DNA of 64,000 nucleotides from Alentia gelatinosa (GCA_950022655.1 OX465584.1:66246437-66310436); one strand, 5' to 3'. Counted from the stretch's first letter, positions 34,930 through 45,490 are shown. Notes: generated by a model not told the origin, from the letters alone. Made by a program: numbers and translations.

Positions 34930-35190
34930 AAACCCATTCACGACGGGTCATGCCTTGAGGCATCATTTACAAAATATTCGTTTTTGTGAATAAAATCGGA
35001 AATATTAGCTCCATAAAAATGAAATTTTCACAGAATGTAGGTATAGCAACATATTCAATATTTCTATGCAAAATAAATGATAGTTTTAAGGATCACGTGT
35101 CATGTCATGTGATGCAAAGATAAAATTATCACAAGTAGACCTCTATACCTGGCCTCTAGCGGTATTCACTGGCACTATTATCCGGCTCCA
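34930..35190. repeat. Member of the GATGCC family, single-unit form
   Basis: AAACCCATTCACGACGGG then one CATGCCTTGAGGCATCAT, followed by AAAATGAAATTTTCACAGAATG and TCATGTCATGTGATGC. The order matches the 17.6-, 45.5- and 52.7-kb members, which differ in how many palindrome units they carry. Confidence 0.6.
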
Positions 35191-35856
35191 TACCTTGGAC
35201 TGGTTCCCTGCCCTAATGAAATAAGGGACAGGTAACGGGTTCCTACGACCTTCAACTAGACTGTAGTACGTCCCGTTGTCGCTAGGGCCAGGGCACTAGT
35301 GAACTAGTGGTTTGGCTGGGTTCTGCATATATCTCCGCCGAGCCCCCTAGTGGATACCCCGGGAACCAGTGTATCTGGTGGTCTGCCAATCCCACAACGC
35401 AACAGAAAAATTGAGGCGTTACCAATAATGCACCACGAAACTGCAACCCGTTACCTGGCCTTTAGTCTAACTAGCCCAGGCTGCCAGGCCACTCCATACC
35501 TGTGCTATTGCCGTGGGCACGCGGCGCGATAGGGTTTTAAACCGCTCCAACGGGTCCAAGAAAACACCTGCGTTTCACATCCGCTCTTTCCTGGCCATCC
35601 CCAGAGGCACGCATTCTGTATGCATTGAAACCCGTCCCTCTCTCTTTTAAACTCGTCCAGAGAGGGTGACCCCAATCCTGGGAACGGTCGCCAAGCATTT
35701 GTTTTCTTATTACACACTTCCATGTATCCATTGTAGTTGTATGATTTAGGTATTCTTTGTCTTTTGATGTCGTGATTTCTACCGACATCAATTTTCCGGG
35801 GTCATCAATTTTATTCTAGATGTGTATTTTGACAATGAACAGTGTAGTAACTTGTA

Positions 35857-36092
35857 GCACCCCTCTCGTAAAATCTCACACTCTCTAAGTCGTATTCTGT
35901 ACTCTCACTACACTCTATGGAGAAGAATTCCTCTAAGCCTAGTTCGTTAGGAATTCTTCTCCCATAGAGCGCAGTGAGAACCTTGTACAGAATACCACTT
36001 AGAGAGTGTGAGATCTTATGATAGGGGTACGTAGTGAGAACCTTGTACAGAATACCACTTAGAGAGTGTGAGATCTTATATGAGAGGGGTGC
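35857..36092. mobile_element. Family J palindromic element with duplicated right half
   Basis: Starts GCACCCCTCTCGTAAAATCTC and folds on a centre near GAATTCCTCTAAGCC. The right-arm segment of about 60 bp (GTGAGAACCTTGTACAGAAT onwards) is present twice in tandem (about 35972 and 36031). A diverged relative lies at 57779-58035. Confidence 0.75.
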
Positions 36093-36429
36093 CCCCTGAC
36101 CCCCACCCCCTCCCTCATTGTGTACACGTGTACTTTATAGATGTCGTTATGGACCGCCCAGACCAGCCATGATGGGGTCTCATGCCCAGTTGTGCCATAT
36201 TTTACTCTCCAACCCCCACCCCCATATAAGGGCATGACCCTCTGACTGTCACCTTTGGTCAGTGCTTCATGGTTGTGTCACACAGGAGAGGAATGACTGC
36301 TGCACAGGTCTGACTTGTTATCAGAAGCCCTTAGAGTCCGCTCTCATCTACGGCATCTCTTAATGAGGTATCTTTAACCACCAAGTCTACTTCCTGAATA
36401 CAGATAATCAAAATGCTTTCTTCATCACT
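36093..36429. other. No recognisable feature
   Basis: Contains a C-rich run (about 36091-36115). Nothing else recognised. Confidence 0.4.
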
Positions 36430-36573
36430 TCATGGCCTTGATGTGGCCTTGTCATAGACTCTTGTTGGGAACTGGGGTCCACCAACCAGGACAAAGCCTC
36501 CAATCGTAGGCCAATCGTGGACCTTGGTGGGAAGCCATTGTCATAGCCTTGTTGTGGTTGGTGGATGCCCCAA
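36430..36573. repeat. Family B right-hand fragment
   Basis: Nearly identical to 27055-27187, ending GGTTGGTGGATGCCCCAA before TTAA (36574-36577). Its left terminus is missing. Confidence 0.7.
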
Positions 36574-36577
36574 TTAA

Positions 36578-37304
36578 AGGCCAGACCCCACCTACCACGA
36601 TTCTGGTCCCGATAGGCCCTACGACTGCCTTCCCGACACCATACCGATTCTATCGTAATAAAAAATTGTGGTAGGTGGAACAGGTTTCTGCGATTCACTC
36701 TACGATACCCCAAGATAGGCTGTGATTGAAAACGCCAATGGTAAAGGTCCCGATGAAATCCAACATGTTGGATTTTTCGTAGCCCATCGTAGCCTATTGT
36801 AGCAGATTTATTGGAAAATTATCTCTTGCGGGTGAAATACTTGATGGATAATCATAAAATTCTGGAATTTGGTAGACCGCATATAGATATATGATCGGTG
36901 TAAATATGATATTAGTTGATTAAGTTTAAAGGTCTGAAAATAATAGTTTCATAGCTGAATCATGATTCTATCATAGTTATATATTTCAATTTGATTGCAT
37001 TAGTATCTAAAAATAACATCATGATATGTTGTAAATACCTCTAAAAGATTATTCAGATTCATTCAATATTTCCAAAATTATAATCTATTTCAATGTTAAA
37101 ATGCAGCCTGAGATTCACATTAATACAAATAGATGAAATCGTGACAATAGTCTTTGTGTTTGGTCCTCCCAAGGCGTTTCTCCTCTCTACGATGTCCACG
37201 ATTTTAAACTTTCGGGGCTCTCCCAATAAGCTACGATTTGGGCATTTAAATTTTAGCCATTTGGAAGTATGTCGTGGACCATCGGCGAAGGAGGGGGCCG
37301 GGCC
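36578..37304. mobile_element. Family A MITE, copy 3
   Basis: Begins AGGCCAGACCCCACCTACCA like the 27.2-kb copy and ends GGAGGGGGCCGGGCC before TTAT. The junction with the preceding family B fragment is shared with the 27.2-kb locus. Confidence 0.8.
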
Positions 37305-38415
37305 TTATGAGTTGGACAATCATGACCTCCCTTTGTTTTGGCTGCCTTTGAAGTGAACCCTAGTCTGATACATCAAGATGACATTTGTAGGTTGTTAAGC
37401 AATATCTTCACAGGATTTTATATAATGAAATTGTAATAAGAAGTTTTATAACATCACTTTGATACAGGAACAAAGCACCTGGAGTACATTGAACTCAACA
37501 TTAATTTGCCATAGATTATAGCGGAAAGTGTTTTCTGGCCATGGTTAAAGCCAGGCACCTACTGACACCAACATTTTCTGATACACTGTGCGAAAACCAC
37601 CAGTTTATTCATATATATGCAATCACATAAGTGCATATATCAGCTGTATATCGCCACGTTTCTTCTTCTATAGGCCGGCGTAATGGCTGTATTTGCCGCA
37701 AAGTATTTATGAAGAGAAATATTGTGCGCGGGACATGTATATGCGGGTTGTATACATTTTACACTTATAGATGAGGCCACAATCGAAAATAGGACTACTT
37801 TGTATACATGTATGCAAAATCATACCTAATACGCCGGGTGTAGACATCTATAAACTGGTCCTTTTTTGCGCAGTCATACGGCAACGATATGAATACGTCT
37901 GGAATTTCAGAATCTCAGCCCTGCTGAAAGTGCTGTTTCGCAGTGTACTATGGTGTGTCTGACTATGTGGGGATGCGTTTTGTTGAGATAAAAAGGTGAC
38001 CGAGATTCTGACACAGGCCATGACACAACAGGGACCTGTTTCACTAGTTTCGTTACAAAAGTGTTAAGTCAGACATGAAAAGCGGCAGCAACAGTTCAAG
38101 CAAGAATGGACAAAACGAAGTCACATTTCATAATGAAGAGTATTGGTTGATCTGTGTAAAGGGTAAGTAAAAGTCAATCTCAATTCCTTTAAAAAAAAGA
38201 ATGTAGACATAATTATAACAAGGCCACACTGCCAATTAAAAATGATTTATTACATAAAACATTATTTGATTGAGATTAAAGTTAATACATAGTATGACAT
38301 TGATAAGATCAATAAATAGACAGGTATGTATTTAAAAGTAGTCACACGACCAGTGTAAAAATAGAAGACATGTATAAAACAGTAGCAGGTATAATATGAT
38401 GTACATTGTTAAGAC

Positions 38416-39234
38416 TTAAATGTTCGTAGCCAAAGAGGAGGCGATGGCGTTAGCGGTGGTCTTCGCTACTGTTTTAGGTATGTATGCGCGTAGGCCTGGC
38501 ACTGAGGACCAGGCTCCGTGTTGCATTATCTCTGCCTCGGTGGCGCCGCCGTCTGCAGCGTGACGGGCGCCGGAGCGTCGGAGGCTGTGCAGCATGAAAG
38601 TCTGCCAATGCTTGAAGCCGGCCGCCTTGAGGGCCTCTCGCAGTACCGGGAGGACCGCGTCGAGATGGAGAGCCTTGCCGGAGGCTAGGACGAAAGCGGG
38701 TGCGTACGGCGGGGCCGGGACAGCTGTCACGTAGTCTTGCCACGCGAGGACTGGGCATGTGTCCCCTCCAATCGCGGCCACGGGTATGGAGAAGAGGGCC
38801 CGTGAAGAGAGGGCTGGTCGGCCTGCCGCACGGAGGGCGGTTGCCACCAGTCGTATTACAGAGGCAGGGACTGGAGGAGCCGGAGCCGGCTGATGTGTCG
38901 ACAGTTTGTAGACGCCTTTGAGGGCCCGCTGGGCCAGCTGGGATGCAAAGGCTAGGTCATCACCACCGAGAGTTCTCACAAAGGTCCTTGCCCCGGATAA
39001 GTAATTTCGGAGGGACGCCGGGCTCCGTAGTGTGTTTGCCAAAAGTTGTGTATAAAGAGCCGCTTGTGTTGGAGTTGGATTCTTGAGATCGAAGTCATGG
39101 TACACCATGAAGCTGGCGTATGCCTCCGCCTGGCGGCGTAGATTGTTTGTCGTTCCTGAAGCGAGGGCGGCCTGCCAGGTCGCTTCCAGCTGCCTCGCCA
39201 GTCGTGGGTTGACGTTCTCTGTAACGGATATACA
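38416..39234 (-). pseudogene. Tyrosine recombinase (DIRS type), probable internal deletion
   Basis: This would be the integrase of the DIRS element. The frame is open from 39234, just below an in-frame stop; the first ATG is at 39108, giving 230 residues numbered from there. An N-terminal helical region is followed by a catalytic domain with H174-x-x-R177 (HSLRR), H197 and W200 (HGAW) and the presumed nucleophile Y209 (AYI). The segment that normally carries the first catalytic arginine is absent: residues 95-108 run straight from the start of the domain to SIPVAAIGGDTCPVLAW, which in relatives lies well after that arginine. The reading frame is kept. Near 39219 there is a TTACAG acceptor-like site. 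Catalytic function is therefore unlikely. Confidence 0.7.
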
Positions 39235-39250
39235 TTATGTGAGTGGAGAG

Positions 39251-40582
39251 CTACGTAGGAGAGATTACATAAGATAAGGGTGCTGGTTCAACTGGTTTAA
39301 GGTTCAATTTATCGACAAGTTCTAATGCTATTTTAGCTTTAGCGTCATCAAAGTATGCCCTGGAGAGTGCGTCGGCTAACACTAGTTGCTCTCCAGGACG
39401 GTGTACAACAGTTACAATAAGGTCATTAAGGGCTTCAAACAGAGCAACCTCGCGCGAGCAAGCTGCGAGTACCATGTCTTTGGACTTTCCAGAATTTAGG
39501 ACATGGACAGCTGCCATGTTGTCCGTTATTATCCGTATTTCGTGTCCCCTTTTTTGCTCTGGGAGGAGCGATTTGACGGCTAGGAGACAATTTATCGCCT
39601 CGATCTGGCTGATGTGATGACCGTTCCTGTATGCCTCAGGAAGCTCTAGACTATAGAAGGAGCTCGACTCTCGGCAGAACGCGCCCAAACCGCGCGGACA
39701 AGCGTCACATTTCACCTCAATCACAGGTCTGTCGGCCACCAGAAGTTTCTTCCCATTACTACAAGCGGCGAAATCCGCAAACCAGCGCACGTCCTTTCGG
39801 GACTCGTCGTCCAGTTCGATCCTTTCCACGTGGTATGCTCTACGTAAAACGTCTAAGAGTCTGGACATGTAGCGACGAGCGGGCGGTATACACTGAGATA
39901 TGTGGTTTAGACGGCCGCACATAGACTGGATCTGATGTTTGTTGACAAACCTCTTGTTCTCCCACGCTTTGCATTCACTAACCACGCCCTGGAGTTTGTC
40001 CTCGGGTATTGTAGTGGTCATACTGATGGTATCGATGGTGAACCCAAGCCAGTCTAACCTGGTGGTAGGGAAGACGGACTTCTGGCTGGCAAGTTCAGCC
40101 CCGAGTTCGTCACATGTAGCTTCAAATGCCGCAAAAGCGTTAGCGGCGCGGCTGAAATCTGCATCTACCGCGATGAAATCATCGACATAGGCCAGCGTTG
40201 TAGTGTCATGGCGCTTTGCCATGATCCAGCAAATAGAATTTGAAACCCGTTGCTGGGCACCGCCCGAAAAGCGGCACCCGAACGAAGGGCACAGGTCTAT
40301 ATATGTCTTTCCCTCGTGCTGCAGGCTGAGGAGGGGGTAATCCAGGGGATCAATCCGGAGTTGGCGATAGGCTCTCCGGAGATCCGCCTTCCATAGTAGG
40401 GCTCCCCGACCCGCACGCACGACTAAGGTAGCCAGGTCTGTGATAGTCGGTAATGTATAGGATAGTTCAAACCCCTGTACAAAGTTTTTCCCGATCCCGT
40501 CATTAACACTTTCCCCTTGTGGAAAACTCAAGTCCATTATCACGCGTCTCTTCCCGGGCTCGGCCGATTTTGGTCTTGTAAT
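39251..40582 (-). pseudogene. Reverse transcriptase and RNase H of the DIRS-like element
   Basis: Copies the element RNA into DNA and removes the RNA strand. Numbering from the GTG at 40543, the RT palm has D54 (WKADLRRAYRQL) and YVDD at 119-122; RNase H has D280 (CDACPRGLGA), E315 (SQIEA), D341 (ITDN) and D391 (LADALSR). Every catalytic acidic residue is visible. The true N-terminal part of the RT is in another frame (see 40540-41169), and the join falls at about 40580-40586. The frame stops at 39251, 17 bp before the recombinase frame opens. Sequence between them is RT family DIRS by the DLSFPxGxSVNDGI signature. Confidence 0.85.
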
Positions 40583-41169
40583 AAGGGGCTAATCTGTGTC
40601 CAGGGTGTGAAGGGGGGACCGTCAAAGGGGCCCATCATTGCCCCGAGGTTCACCTCCTTGTCAATAAAACTAGACACCGCTTCCGGGTTTGCCCTCGCAG
40701 AAGCATGATTAGTCAGCGTCGGAGTAGGGGGGCACACGGCGGAGTACGAGGAGGGCCACCCAAACTTAATGAACTCACAGATTTCCTTATCATGATAGTT
40801 ATCGAGAGCTGCGTCCCAGGCCTTGTGTTTCATTCCTGACGGGATGCAAATACGGGCCTCTAGGTAGTTAGGCACGCCAGTTTTTCGCACTTCCCGATAG
40901 ATCGACATATGAACCGATGTCTGGCTACTCATTTCCGTTGAGGGGTGTGGCCAGATGCGGTCGACAGTCTTCTTGTACTCGATGGGAGTCGTACGCCTAG
41001 CTCTTTTACCTCCTTCAAGGGAGACCGTTACACACGCGTCAACATGTTCAGTCAGCTGTGGCGGCCCGGCCGGCCGCTTCGGAGTGCTTGTAGTGGCTCG
41101 TGGGGTGCTTTCCGAGTTATCCGAGGGATAGCAGACAAGCTGAGTTCCTCTATGTGTGCTGTGTGTAAC
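40540..41169 (-). pseudogene. N-terminal RT segment in a different frame
   Basis: This frame is open from just below a stop at 41170-41172 and contains an ATG at 40932. It carries the conserved DIRS RT lead-in: GWPSSY, NHASARANPEAVSSFID and GPFDGPPFTPW. It reads into a stop at 40540, while the conserved sequence continues in the neighbouring frame from about 40583. A one-base loss around 40580-40586 explains the break; a sequencing error is the alternative. Upstream it overlaps another long frame (41052-41861), so where translation of this protein starts is unclear. Confidence 0.7.
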
Positions 41170-41861
41170 TCAGGCTTAGTTCCCAGGGTCCCGACACACT
41201 GAGAGGTGGGGGTGGGTGCCGTTACACGATCAGAGAGTACACATAAATCACTATCACATGCATGGGCGCTAGCAGCCTTTACTGCATGACAACTAAGATC
41301 CGTTGTGTGTTGCCCAATGGTGTCCCGCTGCGTCGGTACAGTGTTACTTGGATCCCGTCTCACATCACAGCGCATGGTAAAAGCAGTGTTTAGAGCTTCG
41401 TTGGTTGTGCTGGGGCGCAGTGCCGCTGCACCGCGATGACCGTCGACACTGTTTACACCGCGCGCGCTATAAACACAGCTATTGTTGACATCGCGCGCGT
41501 CAACAACAACTGCCACGTGCTGTGTCGCTTCGCTAGGTGCAGCAGGTCTAGGCGTGGCAGTCGGACGTTTGAACATGGCATGCGAAGTACAGTTTACATG
41601 GGTATTTTTTGCTTTACTCACTTTCAGTGCGGAGTTAGTGAAGATCCGCATCTTGAAACGTCGTTGCTGGCTGGGTCTTACTGCCCAAACCCTGCCCCCG
41701 CGGGTTGTTTGGGGGGCTGGACTGATCTGCATTGACTCTGTGGGTGTGGGTACATCGCTGACTTTCCCTGGAGACACGCTGCACATATGTGCAGGCGTCT
41801 GACACCGTTTACCACGTGATGCTGGTTTTCCTGGCATTTGTCGTTTTGGTAGGCGGCGCAA
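41052..41861 (-). CDS. Long overlapping frame between gag and RT, unrecognised
   Basis: A 269-codon frame rich in Thr, Pro, Arg and Ser, overlapping the end of the gag-like frame by about 180 bp and the start of the RT frame by about 120 bp. It has no domain I recognise. It may be the N-terminal linker of the RT polyprotein, reached by frameshifting or a second mutation, or just a frame kept open by high GC content. I lean to the linker because position and strand fit, with low certainty. Confidence 0.4.
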   Translation of the reverse strand: MRRLPKRQMPGKPASRGKRCQTPAHMCSVSPGKVSDVPTPTESMQISPAPQTTRGGRVWAVRPSQQRRFKMRIFTNSALKVSKAKNTHVNCTSHAMFKRPTATPRPAAPSEATQHVAVVVDARDVNNSCVYSARGVNSVDGHRGAAALRPSTTNEALNTAFTMRCDVRRDPSNTVPTQRDTIGQHTTDLSCHAVKAASAHACDSDLCVLSDRVTAPTPTSQCVGTLGTKPELHTAHIEELSLSAIPRITRKAPHEPLQALRSGRPGRHS

Positions 41862-42793
41862 GGGGGGCCAGGTCTCGCTCTCGCCACATGGGGCGACAGG
41901 TCGAGGGCCGCTGATGAGCCGGGCTTGTGTTGCGGCTGGTCCCGTCGCTTGTTTACAGCCATTCCTACGTGTGACAGTCGCGTCTGTATTCTATCGATCT
42001 CATAGCTGTTTAGCCATGAAATCTTGCCTTGGCTGATTCGGTCACAAACTTCCTCCGAGAAACTCCGCACGGACGACCATGGGTATGTCCGTGCGTCCTC
42101 GACAACGGCCTCCAGGTGAATGTTCATCGCTTCCCTGACTTCATCGTCAGATACATTCTTTATCATTTGGAGGAAACCGTATATATATTCGGGGATAGTA
42201 AGATCATCCAACGTGGTCTTCGATCGCTTCGGACCCCGAAATATAAAGTGGTGGGGGAAAGTCCCCGTACCTTTCACTTCGGGTTGCAGCGCCTGGCGTA
42301 CCGCTTGAGCCACCCGCTCCGCGGCGTCGTCTTGTAACTGTATGTCCGATAATCGTTCCGGGCATGACATACCTCCAGCTGCTTGTTGTCTGGCTGCGTG
42401 GTTCGGGTGGTAGTAAACCTTGCGGGCGTCCCGTGTGCGCGTCTGTGTCCGCTGGTGTGCGTCGAGACCTGACGCCGGCAATCTCTCTGGTGTCTGGGTC
42501 GGGGTCGCTGCCTTACTCTGAACTAACTGAGACAGCATGTGTGATATGCTATCCAACCTCGAGTCTATTGAGTCAACCCTTCCCACGACGTTCTTAATGA
42601 CAGCGGCGTTGTCTTTCGCAGTAGGTTTCAATGTTTTACTTGCCACCGGTGCACCGCTGCCCTGCTCGTCGCCATTTTGATAGTTGTCCGCCATCCTAAA
42701 CTTCACAGGAGTTCTTATGACACGTTTCTCTAGGACTCTTCGTTTTCGCTGTGTAGATAGTGCTTGTTTTCTTCCCGGCATAATATAGTACAA
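41678..42793 (-). CDS. Gag-like ORF1 of the DIRS-like element
   Basis: A 371-residue frame from the ATG at 42793; M5 and M34 are alternative starts. The N-terminus is basic, residues 60-95 look coiled-coil-like, the middle (180-280) is a conserved-looking alpha-helical region, and the C-terminus has a zinc-knuckle-like array: C312, C320, H325/H326, H335, C337, C340, H350, C355. This is the expected layout for the nucleic-acid-binding structural protein that packages the element RNA. It is the first gene of the element on the minus strand and is intact in this copy. Assignment rests on position and the Cys/His pattern, not on a search. Confidence 0.7.
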   Translation of the reverse strand: MYYIMPGRKQALSTQRKRRVLEKRVIRTPVKFRMADNYQNGDEQGSGAPVASKTLKPTAKDNAAVIKNVVGRVDSIDSRLDSISHMLSQLVQSKAATPTQTPERLPASGLDAHQRTQTRTRDARKVYYHPNHAARQQAAGGMSCPERLSDIQLQDDAAERVAQAVRQALQPEVKGTGTFPHHFIFRGPKRSKTTLDDLTIPEYIYGFLQMIKNVSDDEVREAMNIHLEAVVEDARTYPWSSVRSFSEEVCDRISQGKISWLNSYEIDRIQTRLSHVGMAVNKRRDQPQHKPGSSAALDLSPHVARARPGPPCAAYQNDKCQENQHHVVNGVRRLHICAACLQGKSAMYPHPQSQCRSVQPPKQPAGAGFGQ

Positions 42794-43576
42794 AACAGGT
42801 TATAGACTTCTAACAAAGCACCGAAGAGAAAGTTTTGTGTCGTCCTCTGCCGTGTGCAGTAGAAGGCAGACTGAGGGTTTGAAACATATCACGTGACAGG
42901 TACATTGGTAGGTTACGTAAGTGTTCGACTATATGACTGGGGGAACTTACTAGAGCAGTGGCAGCCGTGAGAATTATTAGCAATTCACGAATTACTCTAC
43001 AATGTGACATAATCCTGAAATGATGTGTGAATCCTGTGATGTGTAGATTTCTCTAATTCATATGAAACCCGACACACCGTGTTTAGGGTCTGTCTTTTCC
43101 TAAGGGTAGCTACTTGAGTTATCACGAAACTAGACAACCCAAATGTCTGTATGGTGTCACATACATGTCACAAAACTAGTGCAACAGGGCCCTGTTGAAT
43201 AAAAAAAATGAACGATAAAGAAAGTATCTTACAAGTCTCGTCGGTGGCAAACTGTAGTATAAAAAACTATCGTGGAGGTGGACGAGCATTGGACGAGAGG
43301 ATAAAATGAAGGATCGTGAGTGGTTTGAATAAAAAATCGTTCATTATGAAAATATTGTTTATTCATCGTTCAAGTCTCCTAGCGGATGACCACATTTTCG
43401 GCGTCAAAGCCGATGTCAATCTCGTTTTTCATGCACTAAATCCATTCCAAATTAAAAGATATTTTCAACAGAGATTTCTATCCATATTTGATACATGTAT
43501 ACCAAATTTCAACATTTCTTAACGATTGAATCATTTTTTTGTGAAATGTTTGAAAATTACTGGAATAAAAAAGTTT

Positions 43577-43642
43577 GCCTTGGATTGGGTTAGAACTCTC
43601 AACCTTCATGTTGAGAGACCAACGCCTAACCACTTTGCCAAC
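43577..43642 (-). repeat. Degenerate tRNA-like SINE head
   Basis: The minus strand reads TGGCAAAGTGGTTAGGCG as an A-box and GGTTGAGAGTTCTAACCC as a B-box, with arm-like TCTCTCAACATGAAGG between. The B-box departs from the canonical GGTTCGANNCC, so this is a decayed SINE head and not a working tRNA gene. Confidence 0.55.
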
Positions 43643-43798
43643 AGAATTATACATGTTAAGTGGTGCTTGTGGATATAGGTCAATAATACGATTATTTAAC
43701 GATAATAGAACGATATTAGTCACGGACGACACTGCTCACATGGACGAGCAGTTTTATGCTACACTGAAAATAAATTATTGTTTATTCCTCTTCCATCC

Positions 43799-44544
43799 TT
43801 TTTTTTTTTTTTTCAAAGTTCTTTATTGATCACTTGGTTATGTTTACATTTCTTTGTAGTAGATATTATACATTCTAGGTGTCGTCAATAAAACCGATTC
43901 CTGTCAGCGTTGGACGAGTCTCATGCTGGTTTTCAGCAGGAACCGGGTGGATTGGTTGTTAACAAGCTTACTCCTATATATGTCGTCAATGGTTAAAAAA
44001 TATCATCAATCATACACATTGCAACATATATTACCTTGTACTCTCTTAATTTTTGTTATGACAATATGTTCTTACATCGGAACCTTTTAAGTATGTTTGT
44101 ACAGTCGTATTAATTATATCGGATCGGTATCTTTTCATTCATCAATTTTTTTGTTAAGGATTTGAATTCTTTATAGTTGTCTATTTGCCTGACTAGATTT
44201 GGTAATTCGTTCCAGTATACGCTACCCATGTATTCTATGATTTTCTTATAAAACTCACAGTTTGGCTGGAATACCTTTAATACTGTTGACGTATGTCCCC
44301 TCGTCATCACATTTCTGTTGTCTATATATTTAGGGATCTTAGATCTCTTATACATAAAGTTGGCTAATTGCGTATGCCACCTTTCCCTAATATATGGTAT
44401 ATTTGCTCTAGCATGTAAGTTATGTATGCTCGTTCGATAGTAGGCCAATAAACTGATTCTTAGACCCTGGTTTTGTAGTCTTTGAAGTTTTTCAGTATGG
44501 TATTTGTATGTATTTATAAGAAAGATGCCTCCGTATTCGAAGTA
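43799..44544 (-). pseudogene. LINE 3' fragment (C-terminus of reverse transcriptase)
   Basis: The minus-strand frame is open from 44544 to the stop at 44110, about 145 codons. It carries FEYGGIF, YKYHTEKLQRLQNQGLR near the start and YMGSVYWNELPNLVRQIDNYKEFKSL at the end, which is the usual C-terminus of non-LTR retrotransposon RTs of the Jockey/CR1/RTE kind. A 3' UTR follows, with AATAAA (43827-43822) and a poly(A) tail seen as T-run 43799-43813. The 5' side is cut exactly where a hairpin MITE begins. Non-functional remnant. Confidence 0.8.
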
Positions 44545-44650
44545 CTATAGAGTACGGATAAAATACGCGGTAAAATCGGCGAACCGATGCTGAAGGCAGA
44601 GGTTCATCTAATCGCCGATTTTACCAAGTATTTTATCCGTAAGGAGATAG
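44545..44650. mobile_element. Hairpin MITE abutting the LINE fragment
   Basis: TACGGATAAAATACGCGGTA is inverted near 44615-44641, with TCGGCGA inside each arm and a short loop. It marks the 5' break of the LINE. No LINE sequence was recognised on its other side. Confidence 0.7.
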
Positions 44651-45490
44651 TCAGCCTGTTTCTCTATTATTATATACCTTAAAATATCCAATTTTTAATC
44701 TTGCTTCTGGGGGATTTTTGGATTTCGCCGCCGTACATGCCCCATACGCCACATACATACCCCGTACGTCACCTAGGTGGCGTACGGATATAAATACGAC
44801 ATGGGTAGGAGCGGGCCGTATGTGTAGGATATACTACCACAGGTATATAATAATATGTCTTATCGTCCAGCCTCGCGGACGACAACTTTTTTACTCAACG
44901 GGGCCCTGGTCCCTGGTACGGCAACGCGTCACTGCAATATGTTTGTGTCACACAGGAATGTTCTCTACATAGCTGTTATTTTCATCCAGAAACCTTTATT
45001 CTCATAATAAGGTTGGTGCTTGTGTGAATCTGCTACTATCACTATTATCATTGCCTGACTTTATGGCACTTTTAACAAAATAGCACTGCCTGGAGTCTGG
45101 AAAACCAGGGAGATTACAACCACTTTCAGTACGAGGTAATGGGCCACCACTGGCCAATAAAATCCTCCTCCAATAAAAACAACTAGGATTGATTTTGTTA
45201 TTGATAAAAATTTCGGCACTCATGAAACGGAACAGCTTTGAGTCGAACCACTCGAGGCCACGCCACTGATTGACTTCTTATATAGGAAGGGAGCAGAAAT
45301 CCTATTGTCACGTAGAAGTTGTATTAACAGACCTGGGATCAGATTTAAATAACTGGACATGTCATGACCCTCCCCAGCCATGCATACGGAAAGGGAGGTT
45401 GAAAATATGTTTCATGATAAAATGGAAACGATGGATTAAAGCTTGATGGATAAGTTTTCGTTGAGCCATTCTAAATCCTTCCTATTAAAG
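44651..45490. other. No recognisable gene
   Basis: A small palindrome ACGTCACCTAGGTGGCGTACG-like lies near 44766. Nothing else recognised. Confidence 0.4.

Larger units (their letters stand above)
38213..43003 (-). mobile_element. DIRS-like tyrosine-recombinase retrotransposon, about 4.8 kb
   Basis: On the minus strand the order is gag-like frame, RT plus RNase H, tyrosine recombinase, which is the DIRS-order arrangement. Boundaries come from comparison with the empty family F copy at 31111-31487. I see no target duplication, as expected for recombinase-mediated insertion. I did not find the split direct repeats or inverted termini expected of intact members. A frameshift and a probable deletion in the recombinase suggest a dead copy. 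The block is more GC-rich than its surroundings, fitting recent arrival. Confidence 0.8.
38031..43192. mobile_element. Family F MITE, copy 4, split by a DIRS-like element
   Basis: Left part 38031-38212 begins GGGACCTGTTTCACTAG and follows copy 3 to GTAGACATAA. Right part 43004-43192 resumes at GTGACAT and ends near GCAACAGGGCCC. Together they equal one family F element, so 38213-43003 is an insertion. Confidence 0.8.

Noticed and set aside
38474..38758. 94-codon Arg/Pro-rich minus-strand frame
   Set aside because: Shadow of the recombinase frame in GC-rich sequence.
41436..41802. Plus-strand frames of about 100 codons opposite the gag region
   Set aside because: Opposite-strand shadows in GC-rich sequence with no features.
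38213..43003. An LTR retrotransposon or endogenous retrovirus
   Set aside because: There are no LTRs, protease or DDE integrase. The RT signature and tyrosine recombinase place it with DIRS-type elements.
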